Origin: Pseudomonadota bacterium
Lineage (GTDB): Bacteria > Pseudomonadota > Gammaproteobacteria > Burkholderiales > Burkholderiaceae_B
Length of the DNA stretch: 53,708 bases
Direction of reading: 5' to 3'
Assembly: GCA_023425645.1 (NCBI GenBank)
Contig: JAFACG010000021.1
Location: 1 to 53,708, forward strand
Part shown: piece after piece, positions 1 to 7,106 of the stretch
How the letters are laid out: the number at the start of each line of letters is the position of its first letter
How positions within the stretch are numbered: position 1 is the first letter of the stretch
The notes under the pieces: generated by a model
Seen by the model: only the letters and a program-made list of their open reading frames with translations
What the model was told of the DNA's origin: nothing
Databases searched by the model: none
Made by a program: the position numbers and the translations under genes

Positions 1-61
1 CCAGTCCCACCTTGGCCTTAAACTCGGCGCTGTGCACCCTGCGCTTTTTACCTTCACTCAT
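1..61 (-). CDS. IS3-family transposase OrfA, N-terminal fragment
   Basis: The frame starts at an ATG at 61-59 and runs off the window after 20 codons. It begins MSEGKKRRVHS and continues AEFKAKVGL, the basic start of an IS3-family OrfA helix-turn-helix protein. An AAGGA sequence lies about nine bases upstream. OrfA binds the terminal repeats, and in this family it is normally fused to the catalytic OrfB by a programmed frameshift. OrfB would lie outside the window, so whether the element is intact cannot be judged. Confidence 0.75.
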   Translation of the reverse strand, partial: MSEGKKRRVHSAEFKAKVGL

Positions 62-122
62 TCGCTACCATCCTTTCGCGGACGACAGCTTAAACCCCCG
101 TCTCAAATTTGGGGTCCACTAT
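1..122 (-). mobile_element. End of an IS3-family insertion sequence, cut by the window edge
   Basis: The minus strand carries the start of an IS3-type OrfA reading frame, preceded by a terminus that begins TGGACCCC and continues AAATTTGAGAC. TG at the tip and this kind of sequence are typical of IS3-family terminal inverted repeats. The tip lies at about 118-122, and the rest of the element continues to the left outside the window. No target-site duplication can be checked because the other end is not present. Confidence 0.75.
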
Positions 123-213
123 AAGGCTGTAGATGGTGGCGCTTTCCGGCCTGTCGGCAAAGGCATTGCGCATAGTGGCAAAAGTGCCTACGAGCACTGC
201 TCGAGGAAAGACC

Positions 214-246
214 GCCGCAACAACTAGCTAATAAAGTTGTTGCGGC
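214..246. repeat. Perfect 12-bp inverted repeat beside the IS end
   Basis: GCCGCAACAACT at 214-225 is the exact reverse complement of 235-246, with a 9-base AT-rich loop. No T-run follows on either strand, so it is not a standard intrinsic terminator. It lies about 95 bases outside the IS tip. Confidence 0.7.
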
Positions 247-681
247 TTAGCGATCCGTGGACGGGCCCGCTCCCATGCGCTTATCCTTAAAAATTCCGTT
301 AATTTGCAAAGTCTATGGCGCCTAGCGCATCGGATGCTAAAGGCAGGAAGGGAACGAAGTCAGGCCTAAACCATTTTGCCATACGGCGTATTGCTCCACC
401 GTGCCACCAAAAAAAGCAACTTGTCAACGGACATTTTTCATGGCCGACGCGCGCGCCGCGGCACGGGCACGGCGCCCCATACACGGCTCCACACCCGCCG
501 TCTCGACGTTCAAGCCATTTACTGTTTGGATTTCAAATAATTTTTCCGCGTACAGCAAACACGACATCAAACTGCAACAAACCCTGGAAGCCGCAACGGC
601 CGCGGCTTGCGGAGGAACGCTGCCGGGCCGCCTCGGTCTGAACCCATAAAACACAATCCAATCATTGGCGGATTTGCCCTT

Positions 682-716
682 CTGTTAACGGGGCAGTCAT
701 ACGCCCTTCCTACACT
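682..716 (+). promoter_or_regulatory. Possible promoter of the lipoprotein-phospholipase unit, with a weak Pho-box-like repeat
   Basis: CTGTTAA (682-688) and CAGTCAT (694-700) are imperfect copies of the CTGTCAT half-site of Pho boxes. They are followed 10 bases later by TACACT (711-716), a possible -10. The repeat period is 12, not the canonical 11, and the first copy matches at only five of seven bases. This is a weak call, made because phospholipase C genes are often phosphate-regulated. Confidence 0.2.
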
Positions 717-803
717 GCCTGCGTCCTGATCCGATGCCGACTGGGCAGCCCGCCCCACGCACAGTCCGGCCCTCTTTTTCCTTCTTTCAGAACGAGTGGC
801 TGT

Positions 804-2882
804 ATGTCCTTACCTGCACTTCCCCCCTTGCCCGGGCGCCGCTTGCGCCAGGCCTGTCTGTCCCTGTCCGCCGTGCTGCTGTTGAGCGCCTGCGGCAGCG
901 GTTCCACCGGCAGCGATGCGTCCGCCGGCCCCGGCCAGCCCGAGCAGCCGACGCCCGAACCGGGCGGCAAGCCGCAAGCCCTGGGCGGCGCCAAGGCCCT
1001 GGTCGTCAGCATCGACGGGCTGACCTACGAAGCCTTGCAACAGGCCCGCCGCGAAGCCCGCCATCCCGCGCTCGCCTCCCTGACGGTGGCGCCCGTGCAG
1101 ACGGGCGGTTACGTGGGCACGGCCAGCGAACAACGCACCCTGCCCGTACCCGGCTGGGCCTCGCTGCTGACCGGCACCTGGGCCGACCAGCACGGCCTGC
1201 GCGGCGTCGGCGCCGAAGTGCCGACCCTGGAAGCGCCCACCCTGTTCGCCCTGGCCGCCGAACCCCAGACCGCCGCGGCGGCCGTCAGCACCGGCGACTA
1301 CCGCCGCCTGCTGCAAGCGGACATCCAGGCCGGACGCGTGATCGAAGCGGCCAACTGCACGGATTCCGACCCTTGCGTGGCCGAGCAGGCGCGCGACTAT
1401 CTGCAGCAGGGCAAGTCCCTGGTCCTGGCCCAGCTGCAGGCGCCGGCCCGCGCCGCCGCCGAGCACGGCCTGGGCAGCGAAGCCTACGGGAAAGCCGTGG
1501 AGCAATCGCTCGTCGCCCTGGACCAGCTGGCCGCCCTGATCGAGACGCGCCGCCAGGCCGAATCCAGCGAGGATTGGCTGCTGATCGTCACCACCGGCTA
1601 CGGACTGGATGAATTCGGCGGCACCACCGGCTCGCAATTCAACCGCAACAAGACCAGCTTCATCGCCGTCAACAAGGCGCTGCCCTCGCTGCCCGCCGTG
1701 GACGGCGTCGTAGCCCCGGACGCCGACATGAATGCGCTGGGCGCCGTGATCGACATCGCCCCCACCGTGCTCGCCCACCTGGGCGCCCTGGGTCCGGACT
1801 ACCGCTTCCGCGGCACGGGCCTGCAGGCGGCCACCAGCATCCGGGGCCTGGGCTACGAAAAACCGGCCGACAAGAACATCGTGACCCTGAACTGGACCCT
1901 GCAGGGCGACACCGACCAGGAGGTGCGCGTGCTGCGCGACGGCCAGCTGGTGGCCACGCTGCCGGCCGGCGCCACCCGGTATGACGACACCCTGCCGGTC
2001 TCCGACACGGCGCAGGTCTACTCCTTCCGCTACAGCGTGCAATCGGGCAAGGCCGCCTCCGCCATGCAGGTGCAGGCCGGCTACAAGCCGCCGCCCAAGC
2101 TGGCCGCCACCCTGAAGGACGGCCTGGTCAGCTACTACCCCATGACTTCACTGCCCCTGGCGGACGGCAAGGGCGGCAGCACGCTGCAGCCTTCGGCCGC
2201 CGGCGTGCCGGCCGGCGCCCTGATCGCCGCCGACTTCCTGGACCCCGCCGCCCCCACGGGCGCGCTGCGCATCCTGGGCGCCAATGCCGACGCCAACGGC
2301 CAGCGCGGCTATGCGCTGACCCTGAGCCGCGACGTGTTCTCGCTGCCCAGCGTGCCGCAGTTCACCCTGGGCTTCTGGTTCCGCACGCCGCCCAGCTGCT
2401 CCAGCTACGGCTACGGCGCCGCCATGATGGCCAACAAGAACTACGACTCGGGCAACAACCCCGGCTTTGCGCTGGGCCTGTTCAATTCCGGCGGCTGCGA
2501 CATCCGCTTCAACACCGGCTACGGCGGCGGCCGCAATGAAAGCCAGGGCTACCGCGTCACCCCCAACCAATGGGCCTACGTGGCCGTGGTCATCGACAAG
2601 ACCGGCCAGGTCATGCGCGGCCACGTCTTCGATCCCGCGCTGGGCGCGCAATTCAGCTCCGTGGCGCTGGAGACCCGCAGCATCCAGGCGCTGGGCGGCA
2701 CGGGCGCCGGCAAGCTGGGCGTCAACGAGGACGTGACCGGCCAGTACTATAAGCGCTGGAACCCCGGCTTCGACGTGAACATGGACTTCGGCGAACTGGC
2801 CATCTGGGAGCGCGCCCTGAGCACGGACGAGCTCACCAGCATCTACGAGTCCCGCAAACCCCTCTCCAGCCTGCAACCCTGA
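804..2882 (+). CDS. Lipoprotein with alkaline-phosphatase-superfamily-like domain and C-terminal LamG domain
   Basis: A 692-residue lipoprotein. The signal peptide ends in the lipobox LLSAC, with the lipidated Cys at residue 30, and a Gly/Pro/Glu-rich tether follows (about 31-60). Residues about 64-350 resemble a phosphodiesterase/nucleotide-pyrophosphatase domain: VVSIDGLT (Asp71), PGWASLLTG, DQHG and DIAPTVLAHLG. The usual DHG metal motif appears as TTGYG, and the nucleophile position near PGWAS carries no obvious Thr or Ser, so activity is doubtful. A small beta domain follows (about 355-435), then a concanavalin-like LamG domain (about 445-690) with FTLGFWFR and DFGELAIWERALS. The next gene begins 20 bases downstream with no terminator between, so it probably shares an operon with the small lipoprotein and phospholipase C. 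The name is inferred from fold motifs. Confidence 0.8.
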   Translation: MSLPALPPLPGRRLRQACLSLSAVLLLSACGSGSTGSDASAGPGQPEQPTPEPGGKPQALGGAKALVVSIDGLTYEALQQARREARHPALASLTVAPVQTGGYVGTASEQRTLPVPGWASLLTGTWADQHGLRGVGAEVPTLEAPTLFALAAEPQTAAAAVSTGDYRRLLQADIQAGRVIEAANCTDSDPCVAEQARDYLQQGKSLVLAQLQAPARAAAEHGLGSEAYGKAVEQSLVALDQLAALIETRRQAESSEDWLLIVTTGYGLDEFGGTTGSQFNRNKTSFIAVNKALPSLPAVDGVVAPDADMNALGAVIDIAPTVLAHLGALGPDYRFRGTGLQAATSIRGLGYEKPADKNIVTLNWTLQGDTDQEVRVLRDGQLVATLPAGATRYDDTLPVSDTAQVYSFRYSVQSGKAASAMQVQAGYKPPPKLAATLKDGLVSYYPMTSLPLADGKGGSTLQPSAAGVPAGALIAADFLDPAAPTGALRILGANADANGQRGYALTLSRDVFSLPSVPQFTLGFWFRTPPSCSSYGYGAAMMANKNYDSGNNPGFALGLFNSGGCDIRFNTGYGGGRNESQGYRVTPNQWAYVAVVIDKTGQVMRGHVFDPALGAQFSSVALETRSIQALGGTGAGKLGVNEDVTGQYYKRWNPGFDVNMDFGELAIWERALSTDELTSIYESRKPLSSLQP

Positions 2883-2902
2883 TTTCCGACCAAGGACCTT
2901 CC

Positions 2903-3097
2903 ATGAACGACACGATCGGTTCCGTCTCCCGCGCACGCCTCAAGCGCGCCGCGGCCCTGATGATGCTGTGCGGCCTGCTGGCCGCCTGCGACGGCGGCGG
3001 CTCGACCGGCTCCGTCCCCGAAAACCCCGGCCAGCCCGGCAATCCCGAGACGACGCCCGTCCCCGAGACTCCCAAACAGTTGAAATGCGCCCCTTGA
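2903..3097 (+). CDS. Tiny lipoprotein with Pro-rich tether
   Basis: A 64-residue protein with a type II signal peptide ending LLAAC, followed by GGGSTGS and a Pro/Glu/Gly-rich tail that ends in KCAP. There is no globular domain. Its mature start resembles that of the preceding lipoprotein (GSGSTGS, then PGQP and PEP motifs), as if it were only the anchoring module of that protein. It lies 20 bases after that gene and 22 bases before phospholipase C. It could be a small surface lipoprotein, a helper for the phospholipase, or the remnant of a longer gene. No function is assigned. Confidence 0.7.
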   Translation: MNDTIGSVSRARLKRAAALMMLCGLLAACDGGGSTGSVPENPGQPGNPETTPVPETPKQLKCAP

Positions 3098-3119
3098 CCG
3101 CACCACGAGACCAGCAACA

Positions 3120-5294
3120 ATGACTTCACGCCGCACCTTCCTACGCAACGTCACCGGCGCCGGCCTGGCGGCCGGCTCCCTGGCCGCCTTTCCGCCCAGC
3201 ATCCGCAAGGCCTTGGCCATTCCCGCCAACAACAAGACCGGCACCATCAAGGACGTCGAGCACATCGTCGTCCTGATGCAGGAGAACCGATCCTTCGACC
3301 ATTACTTCGGCACTCTGAAAGGAGTGCGCGGCTTTGGCGACCGCTTCACCATCCCCCTGCCCAACGGCCGCAACGTCTGGCAGCAGAACGTCAGCAGCAC
3401 GGAAACCGTGCTGCCCTACCACCTGGACAGCACCAAGGGCAATGCCCAGCGCGTCAACGGCACGCCGCACGCCTGGGTGGACGGCCAGCAGGCCTGGGGC
3501 CATGGCCGCATGGCCTTCTGGCCCAAGTACAAGCAGCGCCACTCCATGGGCTATTACCGCGAAGCGGAAGTGCCGTTCCAGTTCGCCATGGCCAACGCCT
3601 TCACCCTGTGCGACGCCTACCACTGCTCCATGCACACGGGCACCAACTCCAACCGCATGTTCCTGTGGACCGGCACGAACGGCCCCACCGGCACGGGCGA
3701 GTGCACGGTCAACAATGCCTGGGACAGCCTGGGCAGCTCGGCGCTGGGCTACGAATGGAAGACCTACCCCGAGCGCCTGGAGGAGGCCGGCATCAGCTGG
3801 AAGGTCTACCAGAACCTGCCCGACAACTTCACCGACAATTCGCTGGCCGGCTTCAAGCAGTATCGTCGTGCCAATGAACAATCCGGCAAACCCGCCAACA
3901 CCCCTTACGAACCGTCGGATGATGTCGGCAATCCGCTCTACAAGGGCATTGCCAACACCATGCCCGACGGCGGCTTCTTCGAGCAGTTGCGCAAGGATGT
4001 GATGGAAGGCAATCTGCCGCAGATCTCCTGGGTGGTGGCCCCGGCGACCTACTCCGAGCACCCCGGCCCGTCCAGCCCCGTTCAGGGCGCCTGGTACACC
4101 CAGGAACTGCTGGACGCGCTGACCGCCAATCCGGAGGTCTGGAGCAAGACCGTGCTGCTGGTGAACTTCGACGAGAACGACGGCTTCTTCGACCATGTGC
4201 CCTCGCCCTCGGCGCCGTCCATCGATCCGGCCACCGGCAGGCCCGCGGGCAAGACCACGCTGAGCGACGAGCAGATCGCCTTCGAATACTACAACTACCC
4301 CAGCCCGCGCGGCCTGAGCGGCCAGCCGCCCCGCGACGGCAAGGTCTTCGGTCCCGGCGTGCGCGTGCCCATGTATGTGATCTCGCCCTGGAGCCGCGGC
4401 GGCTGGGTCAACTCGCAAGTCTTCGACCACACCTCCGTGATCCGCTTCATGGAAGCGCGCTTCGGCGTGATGGAGCCCAACATCAGCCCCTACCGCCGCG
4501 CCGTGTGCGGGGACCTGACCAGCGCCTTCAACTTCGCCCGCCCCAACGACGAGCCCCTGCCCACGCTCAAGGGCCGCCGCAGCCGCCAGGAAGCCGACGC
4601 GATCCGCAGCGCCCAGGAGCGCCTGGCGCAAGTGCCGCAACCCGTGGACAACCAGCGCATCCCCGTGCAGCAGACCGGCGTGCGCCCCTCGCGCGCCCTG
4701 CCCTACGAACTGCACGTCAGCGCCCGCTGCGACAGCAGCAAGGGCGTGCAGCTGCTGTTCTCCAACACCGGACAGGCGGCGGCCGTCTTCCATGTCTACG
4801 ACAAGCTGAACCTGGACCGCATCCCGCGCCGCTACATGGTCGAGCCCGGCCAGATCCTGGACGACGTCTGGGACGCGCAGGCTGACAACCTGGGCCACTA
4901 CGACCTGTGGGTGCTGGGCCCCAACGGCTTTCACCGCCACTTCCGCGGCGATGTCAGCGTGCTGGGCCAGCCCGAACAGGCGCGCCCCGAGATCCGGGTC
5001 TGCTACGAAATCACGCAGGGCGACGTCTACCTGGAACTGATGAACGGCGGCCAGTCCGACTGCACCTTCACGATCCAGTCCATGGCCTACCGCGAGGACG
5101 GCCCCTGGGAAGTCACCGTGCAGGCCGGCCAGCAGGCCAAGCAGTCCTGGGCCCTGTCCTCCAGCAGCCACTGGTATGACTTCGTGGTGCGCAGCAGCAG
5201 CGACCCCAGCTACTACCGGCGCTTTGCAGGCCGCGTGGAATCGGGCGCGCACGGCGTCAGCGATCCCGCCCTGGGCATCCCGGCCTATTTGTAA
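3120..5294 (+). CDS. Phosphocholine-specific phospholipase C, Tat-exported
   Basis: A 724-residue enzyme of the bacterial phosphocholine phospholipase C family, which cleaves phosphatidylcholine or sphingomyelin to release phosphocholine. Length matches the family. The N-terminus has a twin-arginine signal (SRRTFLRN, Arg4-Arg5, then a hydrophobic stretch ending before ALAIPA). The phosphoesterase domain begins with HIVVLMQENRSFDHYFG (about 49-65) and includes VNFDENDGFFDHV and VPMYVISPWSRGG. Two C-terminal beta domains typical of the family follow (about 510-600 and 620-710). It is the last gene of the lipoprotein unit and is followed by a strong terminator. In Pseudomonas such enzymes leave the cell through Tat plus type II secretion, and a gsp cluster begins 1.8 kb downstream. 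Confidence 0.92.
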   Translation: MTSRRTFLRNVTGAGLAAGSLAAFPPSIRKALAIPANNKTGTIKDVEHIVVLMQENRSFDHYFGTLKGVRGFGDRFTIPLPNGRNVWQQNVSSTETVLPYHLDSTKGNAQRVNGTPHAWVDGQQAWGHGRMAFWPKYKQRHSMGYYREAEVPFQFAMANAFTLCDAYHCSMHTGTNSNRMFLWTGTNGPTGTGECTVNNAWDSLGSSALGYEWKTYPERLEEAGISWKVYQNLPDNFTDNSLAGFKQYRRANEQSGKPANTPYEPSDDVGNPLYKGIANTMPDGGFFEQLRKDVMEGNLPQISWVVAPATYSEHPGPSSPVQGAWYTQELLDALTANPEVWSKTVLLVNFDENDGFFDHVPSPSAPSIDPATGRPAGKTTLSDEQIAFEYYNYPSPRGLSGQPPRDGKVFGPGVRVPMYVISPWSRGGWVNSQVFDHTSVIRFMEARFGVMEPNISPYRRAVCGDLTSAFNFARPNDEPLPTLKGRRSRQEADAIRSAQERLAQVPQPVDNQRIPVQQTGVRPSRALPYELHVSARCDSSKGVQLLFSNTGQAAAVFHVYDKLNLDRIPRRYMVEPGQILDDVWDAQADNLGHYDLWVLGPNGFHRHFRGDVSVLGQPEQARPEIRVCYEITQGDVYLELMNGGQSDCTFTIQSMAYREDGPWEVTVQAGQQAKQSWALSSSSHWYDFVVRSSSDPSYYRRFAGRVESGAHGVSDPALGIPAYL

Positions 5295-5309
5295 ACCATT
5301 GATGTGATC

Positions 5310-5328
5310 GTCCGCGCCTGGCGCGGAC
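5310..5328. repeat. Short perfect hairpin after the phospholipase gene
   Basis: GTCCGCGC at 5310-5317 pairs exactly with GCGCGGAC at 5321-5328 across a 3-base loop. It lies between the stop codon and the terminator and may protect the 3' end of the transcript. Confidence 0.6.
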
Positions 5329-5331
5329 TTC

Positions 5332-5371
5332 CCCCGAAGCGCAAGCCCACCTTGCCTTCGGGGATTTTTTT
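5332..5371 (+). terminator. Intrinsic terminator of the phospholipase operon
   Basis: CCCCGAAG at 5332-5339 pairs with CTTCGGGG at 5356-5363, followed by A and seven T residues (5365-5371). Confidence 0.85.
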
Positions 5372-5463
5372 GGCTTCTTGTCTCCTGCGGGACCCGATGC
5401 GCCCCATGGCGATGCGGCCGTCTTGGGCGCATAATGGCTGGGCCTTCATTCCCGGAGCGCCCC

Positions 5464-6123
5464 ATGGATCTTCCAGCCGCCCTGCAGCCCGAATCCGACG
5501 AAGCCGCACTGGTCCGGCGCGCCGCGCAGCGCGATGCGCAAGCCCTGCGCCAGATCATGGAAACCCACAACCGGCGGCTCTTCCGGCTGGCCTGCGCCAT
5601 CGTCCGCGACCCGGACAACGCCCGGGACGTGGTCCAGGAAACCTATCTGCTGGCCTTCAGCCACCTGGATACCTTCCGCGGCGACAGCACGCTGTCCACC
5701 TGGCTGTGCCGCATCGCCATCCGCCAGGCCCTGGGACTGAAGCGCCGACAGAACCGCCAGATCCTGGACGAGGACGGCGCCCAGTCCCTGCCCGATCCCG
5801 ATCCCGGTCCTGAACAAGCCCTGGCCCAGCGCCAAGTGCTCGAAAATATCGAACGCGCCATCCTCGCCCTGCCCCAGGCCTATCGCCTGGTGGTCATGGC
5901 GCGCGCCGTGGAAGGACTGAGCGTGGAGGAGACCGCGCTGCTGCTGGAAATACGTCCCGAAGCCGTCAAGACGCGCCTGCATCGGGCGCGCCGCATGCTG
6001 GTGCTGGCTTTGCGGGAACAGGACGCGCCCAGGCTGCTGGAGACCTTTCCCTTCGACGGAGCCCGTTGCCGCGCGCTGATCCAGGCAGTGCTGGCGCGGC
6101 TCGGGGTAAACCCCGAGCGCTGA
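5464..6123 (+). CDS. ECF-type RNA polymerase sigma factor
   Basis: A 219-residue group IV sigma factor. Sigma2 covers about residues 15-85 (RRLFRLACAIVRDPDNARDVVQETYLLAF, shortened here to its span), and sigma4 covers about 125-180 (LPQAYRLVVMARAVEGLSVEE with the helix-turn-helix ending RLHRARRML). The ATG at 5464 is preferred over an upstream ATG at 5434 because GGAG sits six bases before it. CATAAT at 5430-5435 could be part of its own promoter. A DUF4142 gene and a cupredoxin gene follow in the same direction. No anti-sigma gene is adjacent, and the C-terminal tail contains a single Cys. Confidence 0.88.
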   Translation: MDLPAALQPESDEAALVRRAAQRDAQALRQIMETHNRRLFRLACAIVRDPDNARDVVQETYLLAFSHLDTFRGDSTLSTWLCRIAIRQALGLKRRQNRQILDEDGAQSLPDPDPGPEQALAQRQVLENIERAILALPQAYRLVVMARAVEGLSVEETALLLEIRPEAVKTRLHRARRMLVLALREQDAPRLLETFPFDGARCRALIQAVLARLGVNPER

Positions 6124-6210
6124 CCCGTAACCTTGCCTGCGCCCGCGCCATCCAATGGGCGTCCACAGGCCATTCGCTCCGAAGGCCTGGATTTCCCACC
6201 GGAGGCTGTC

Positions 6211-6732
6211 ATGCTGATACGCACCACTCTCGCCGCCCTGCTCATGGGCGCGCTTGGCTTGGTCCTGCCTGTTCACGCAGCGGAAAAACTCACCGATCCC
6301 CAGATCGCCCACATCGCCTACACGGCCGGCGACCTGGACGTGCAGGCGGCGCGCCAGGCGCTGGACAAGACGCGCAATCCCGACGTGCGCGAATTCGCGC
6401 AGACCATGGAACGGGACCACCTGGCCGTCAACCAGCAGGCCTTGGCGCTGCTCAAGGAACTGGGCGTCACCGCGCAGGACAACCCCACCAGTCAGGCGCT
6501 GGCCAAGGAGGCCGCCGATCAGAGGGCCGCCCTGGGCAAGCTGGATGGCGCCGCTTTCGACAAGGCCTACGTCCAGAACGAAGTGGCCTACCACAAGCAG
6601 GTGAACGCCGCGCTGGAGAGCACGCTCATTCCCGGCGCGCACAACCCCAAGCTCAAGAGCCTGCTTGAAACCGGCCTGAAACTGTTCCAGGGCCACCAGC
6701 AACATGCCGAGCACCTGGCAGGCAAACTCTAG
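6211..6732 (+). CDS. Periplasmic DUF4142 family protein
   Basis: A 173-residue exported protein with a signal peptide (LAALLMGALGLVLPVHA, cleaved before AEKLTD), then an all-helical ferritin-like DUF4142 domain with several conserved His and Glu positions (MERDHLAVNQQA, VAYHKQVNAAL, FQGHQQHAEHL). The start at 6211 is chosen because GGAGG lies five bases upstream and the signal peptide begins there, although the frame is open to 6133. Function of the family is unknown. It often neighbours ECF sigma factors and copper proteins, as here. It lies 11 bases before the cupredoxin gene. Confidence 0.85.
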   Translation: MLIRTTLAALLMGALGLVLPVHAAEKLTDPQIAHIAYTAGDLDVQAARQALDKTRNPDVREFAQTMERDHLAVNQQALALLKELGVTAQDNPTSQALAKEAADQRAALGKLDGAAFDKAYVQNEVAYHKQVNAALESTLIPGAHNPKLKSLLETGLKLFQGHQQHAEHLAGKL

Positions 6733-6743
6733 GCTGAACAGAC

Positions 6744-7067
6744 ATGGATACCGTTCGCCTTTGCCGCCTGCTGGCCGGCGCGCTGCTGGCGGCAGCCGGC
6801 CAGCAGGCCCTGGCCGATACGCATGAAATCACGATTTCCAAGCTGACCTTCACGCCCGCCGTCGTCCAGGCGCGCGTGGGCGACACCGTGGTGTGGCGCA
6901 ACCAGGACGTGATCGACCACACCGCCACGGTCGCCGGCCTCTGGGACGTGGTGATCCCCGCGGGCAAGTCGGCCCGCCTCGTGCTAGAAAAGACAGGAGA
7001 CCAGACCTACTACTGCCGCTATCACCCCAACATGACCGCGCGCCTGACCGTCGTCGCGGCGCCATGA
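6744..7067 (+). CDS. Exported cupredoxin (amicyanin/plastocyanin-like)
   Basis: A 107-residue type 1 copper protein. A signal peptide ends near ALADTH. The fold has the beta-strand start ITISKLTFTP and all four expected ligands: His in DHTAT, then Cys, His and Met in YYCRYHPNM. It could carry electrons or bind periplasmic copper. It is the third gene of the sigma factor-DUF4142-cupredoxin unit and converges with gspF, 39 bases away. No clear terminator lies between them. Confidence 0.88.
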   Translation: MDTVRLCRLLAGALLAAAGQQALADTHEITISKLTFTPAVVQARVGDTVVWRNQDVIDHTATVAGLWDVVIPAGKSARLVLEKTGDQTYYCRYHPNMTARLTVVAAP

Positions 7068-7106
7068 TCCCGCCCGCTCCGGCAAAGCAGCGGCACGCCG
7101 CCTGTC

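Larger units (their letters stand above)
123..803. other. Gene-free stretch between the IS end and the lipoprotein operon
   Basis: About 680 bases without a convincing gene. Short overlapping open frames exist on both strands, but they look like low-complexity translations of non-coding DNA and have no family signature. The stretch holds a perfect 12-bp inverted repeat (214-246), a modestly AT-rich part near 530-560, and, close to the next gene, a possible promoter around 682-716. Confidence 0.6.

Noticed and set aside
12..227. 71-codon open frame on the plus strand
   Set aside because: It runs antisense to the IS3 OrfA start and through the terminal repeat, with no family features.
315..654. 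Several overlapping short frames near 315-654
   Set aside because: They lie on both strands over the same DNA, have odd composition, and lack a ribosome-binding site.
682..700. True Pho box
   Set aside because: The half-sites are imperfect and the period is 12 instead of 11. It is kept only as a low-confidence regulatory entry.
3141..5618. 825-codon open frame on the minus strand
   Set aside because: It is the antisense shadow of the phospholipase C gene, rich in Ala, Gly, His and Val as expected from high-GC antisense, and has no family motif.
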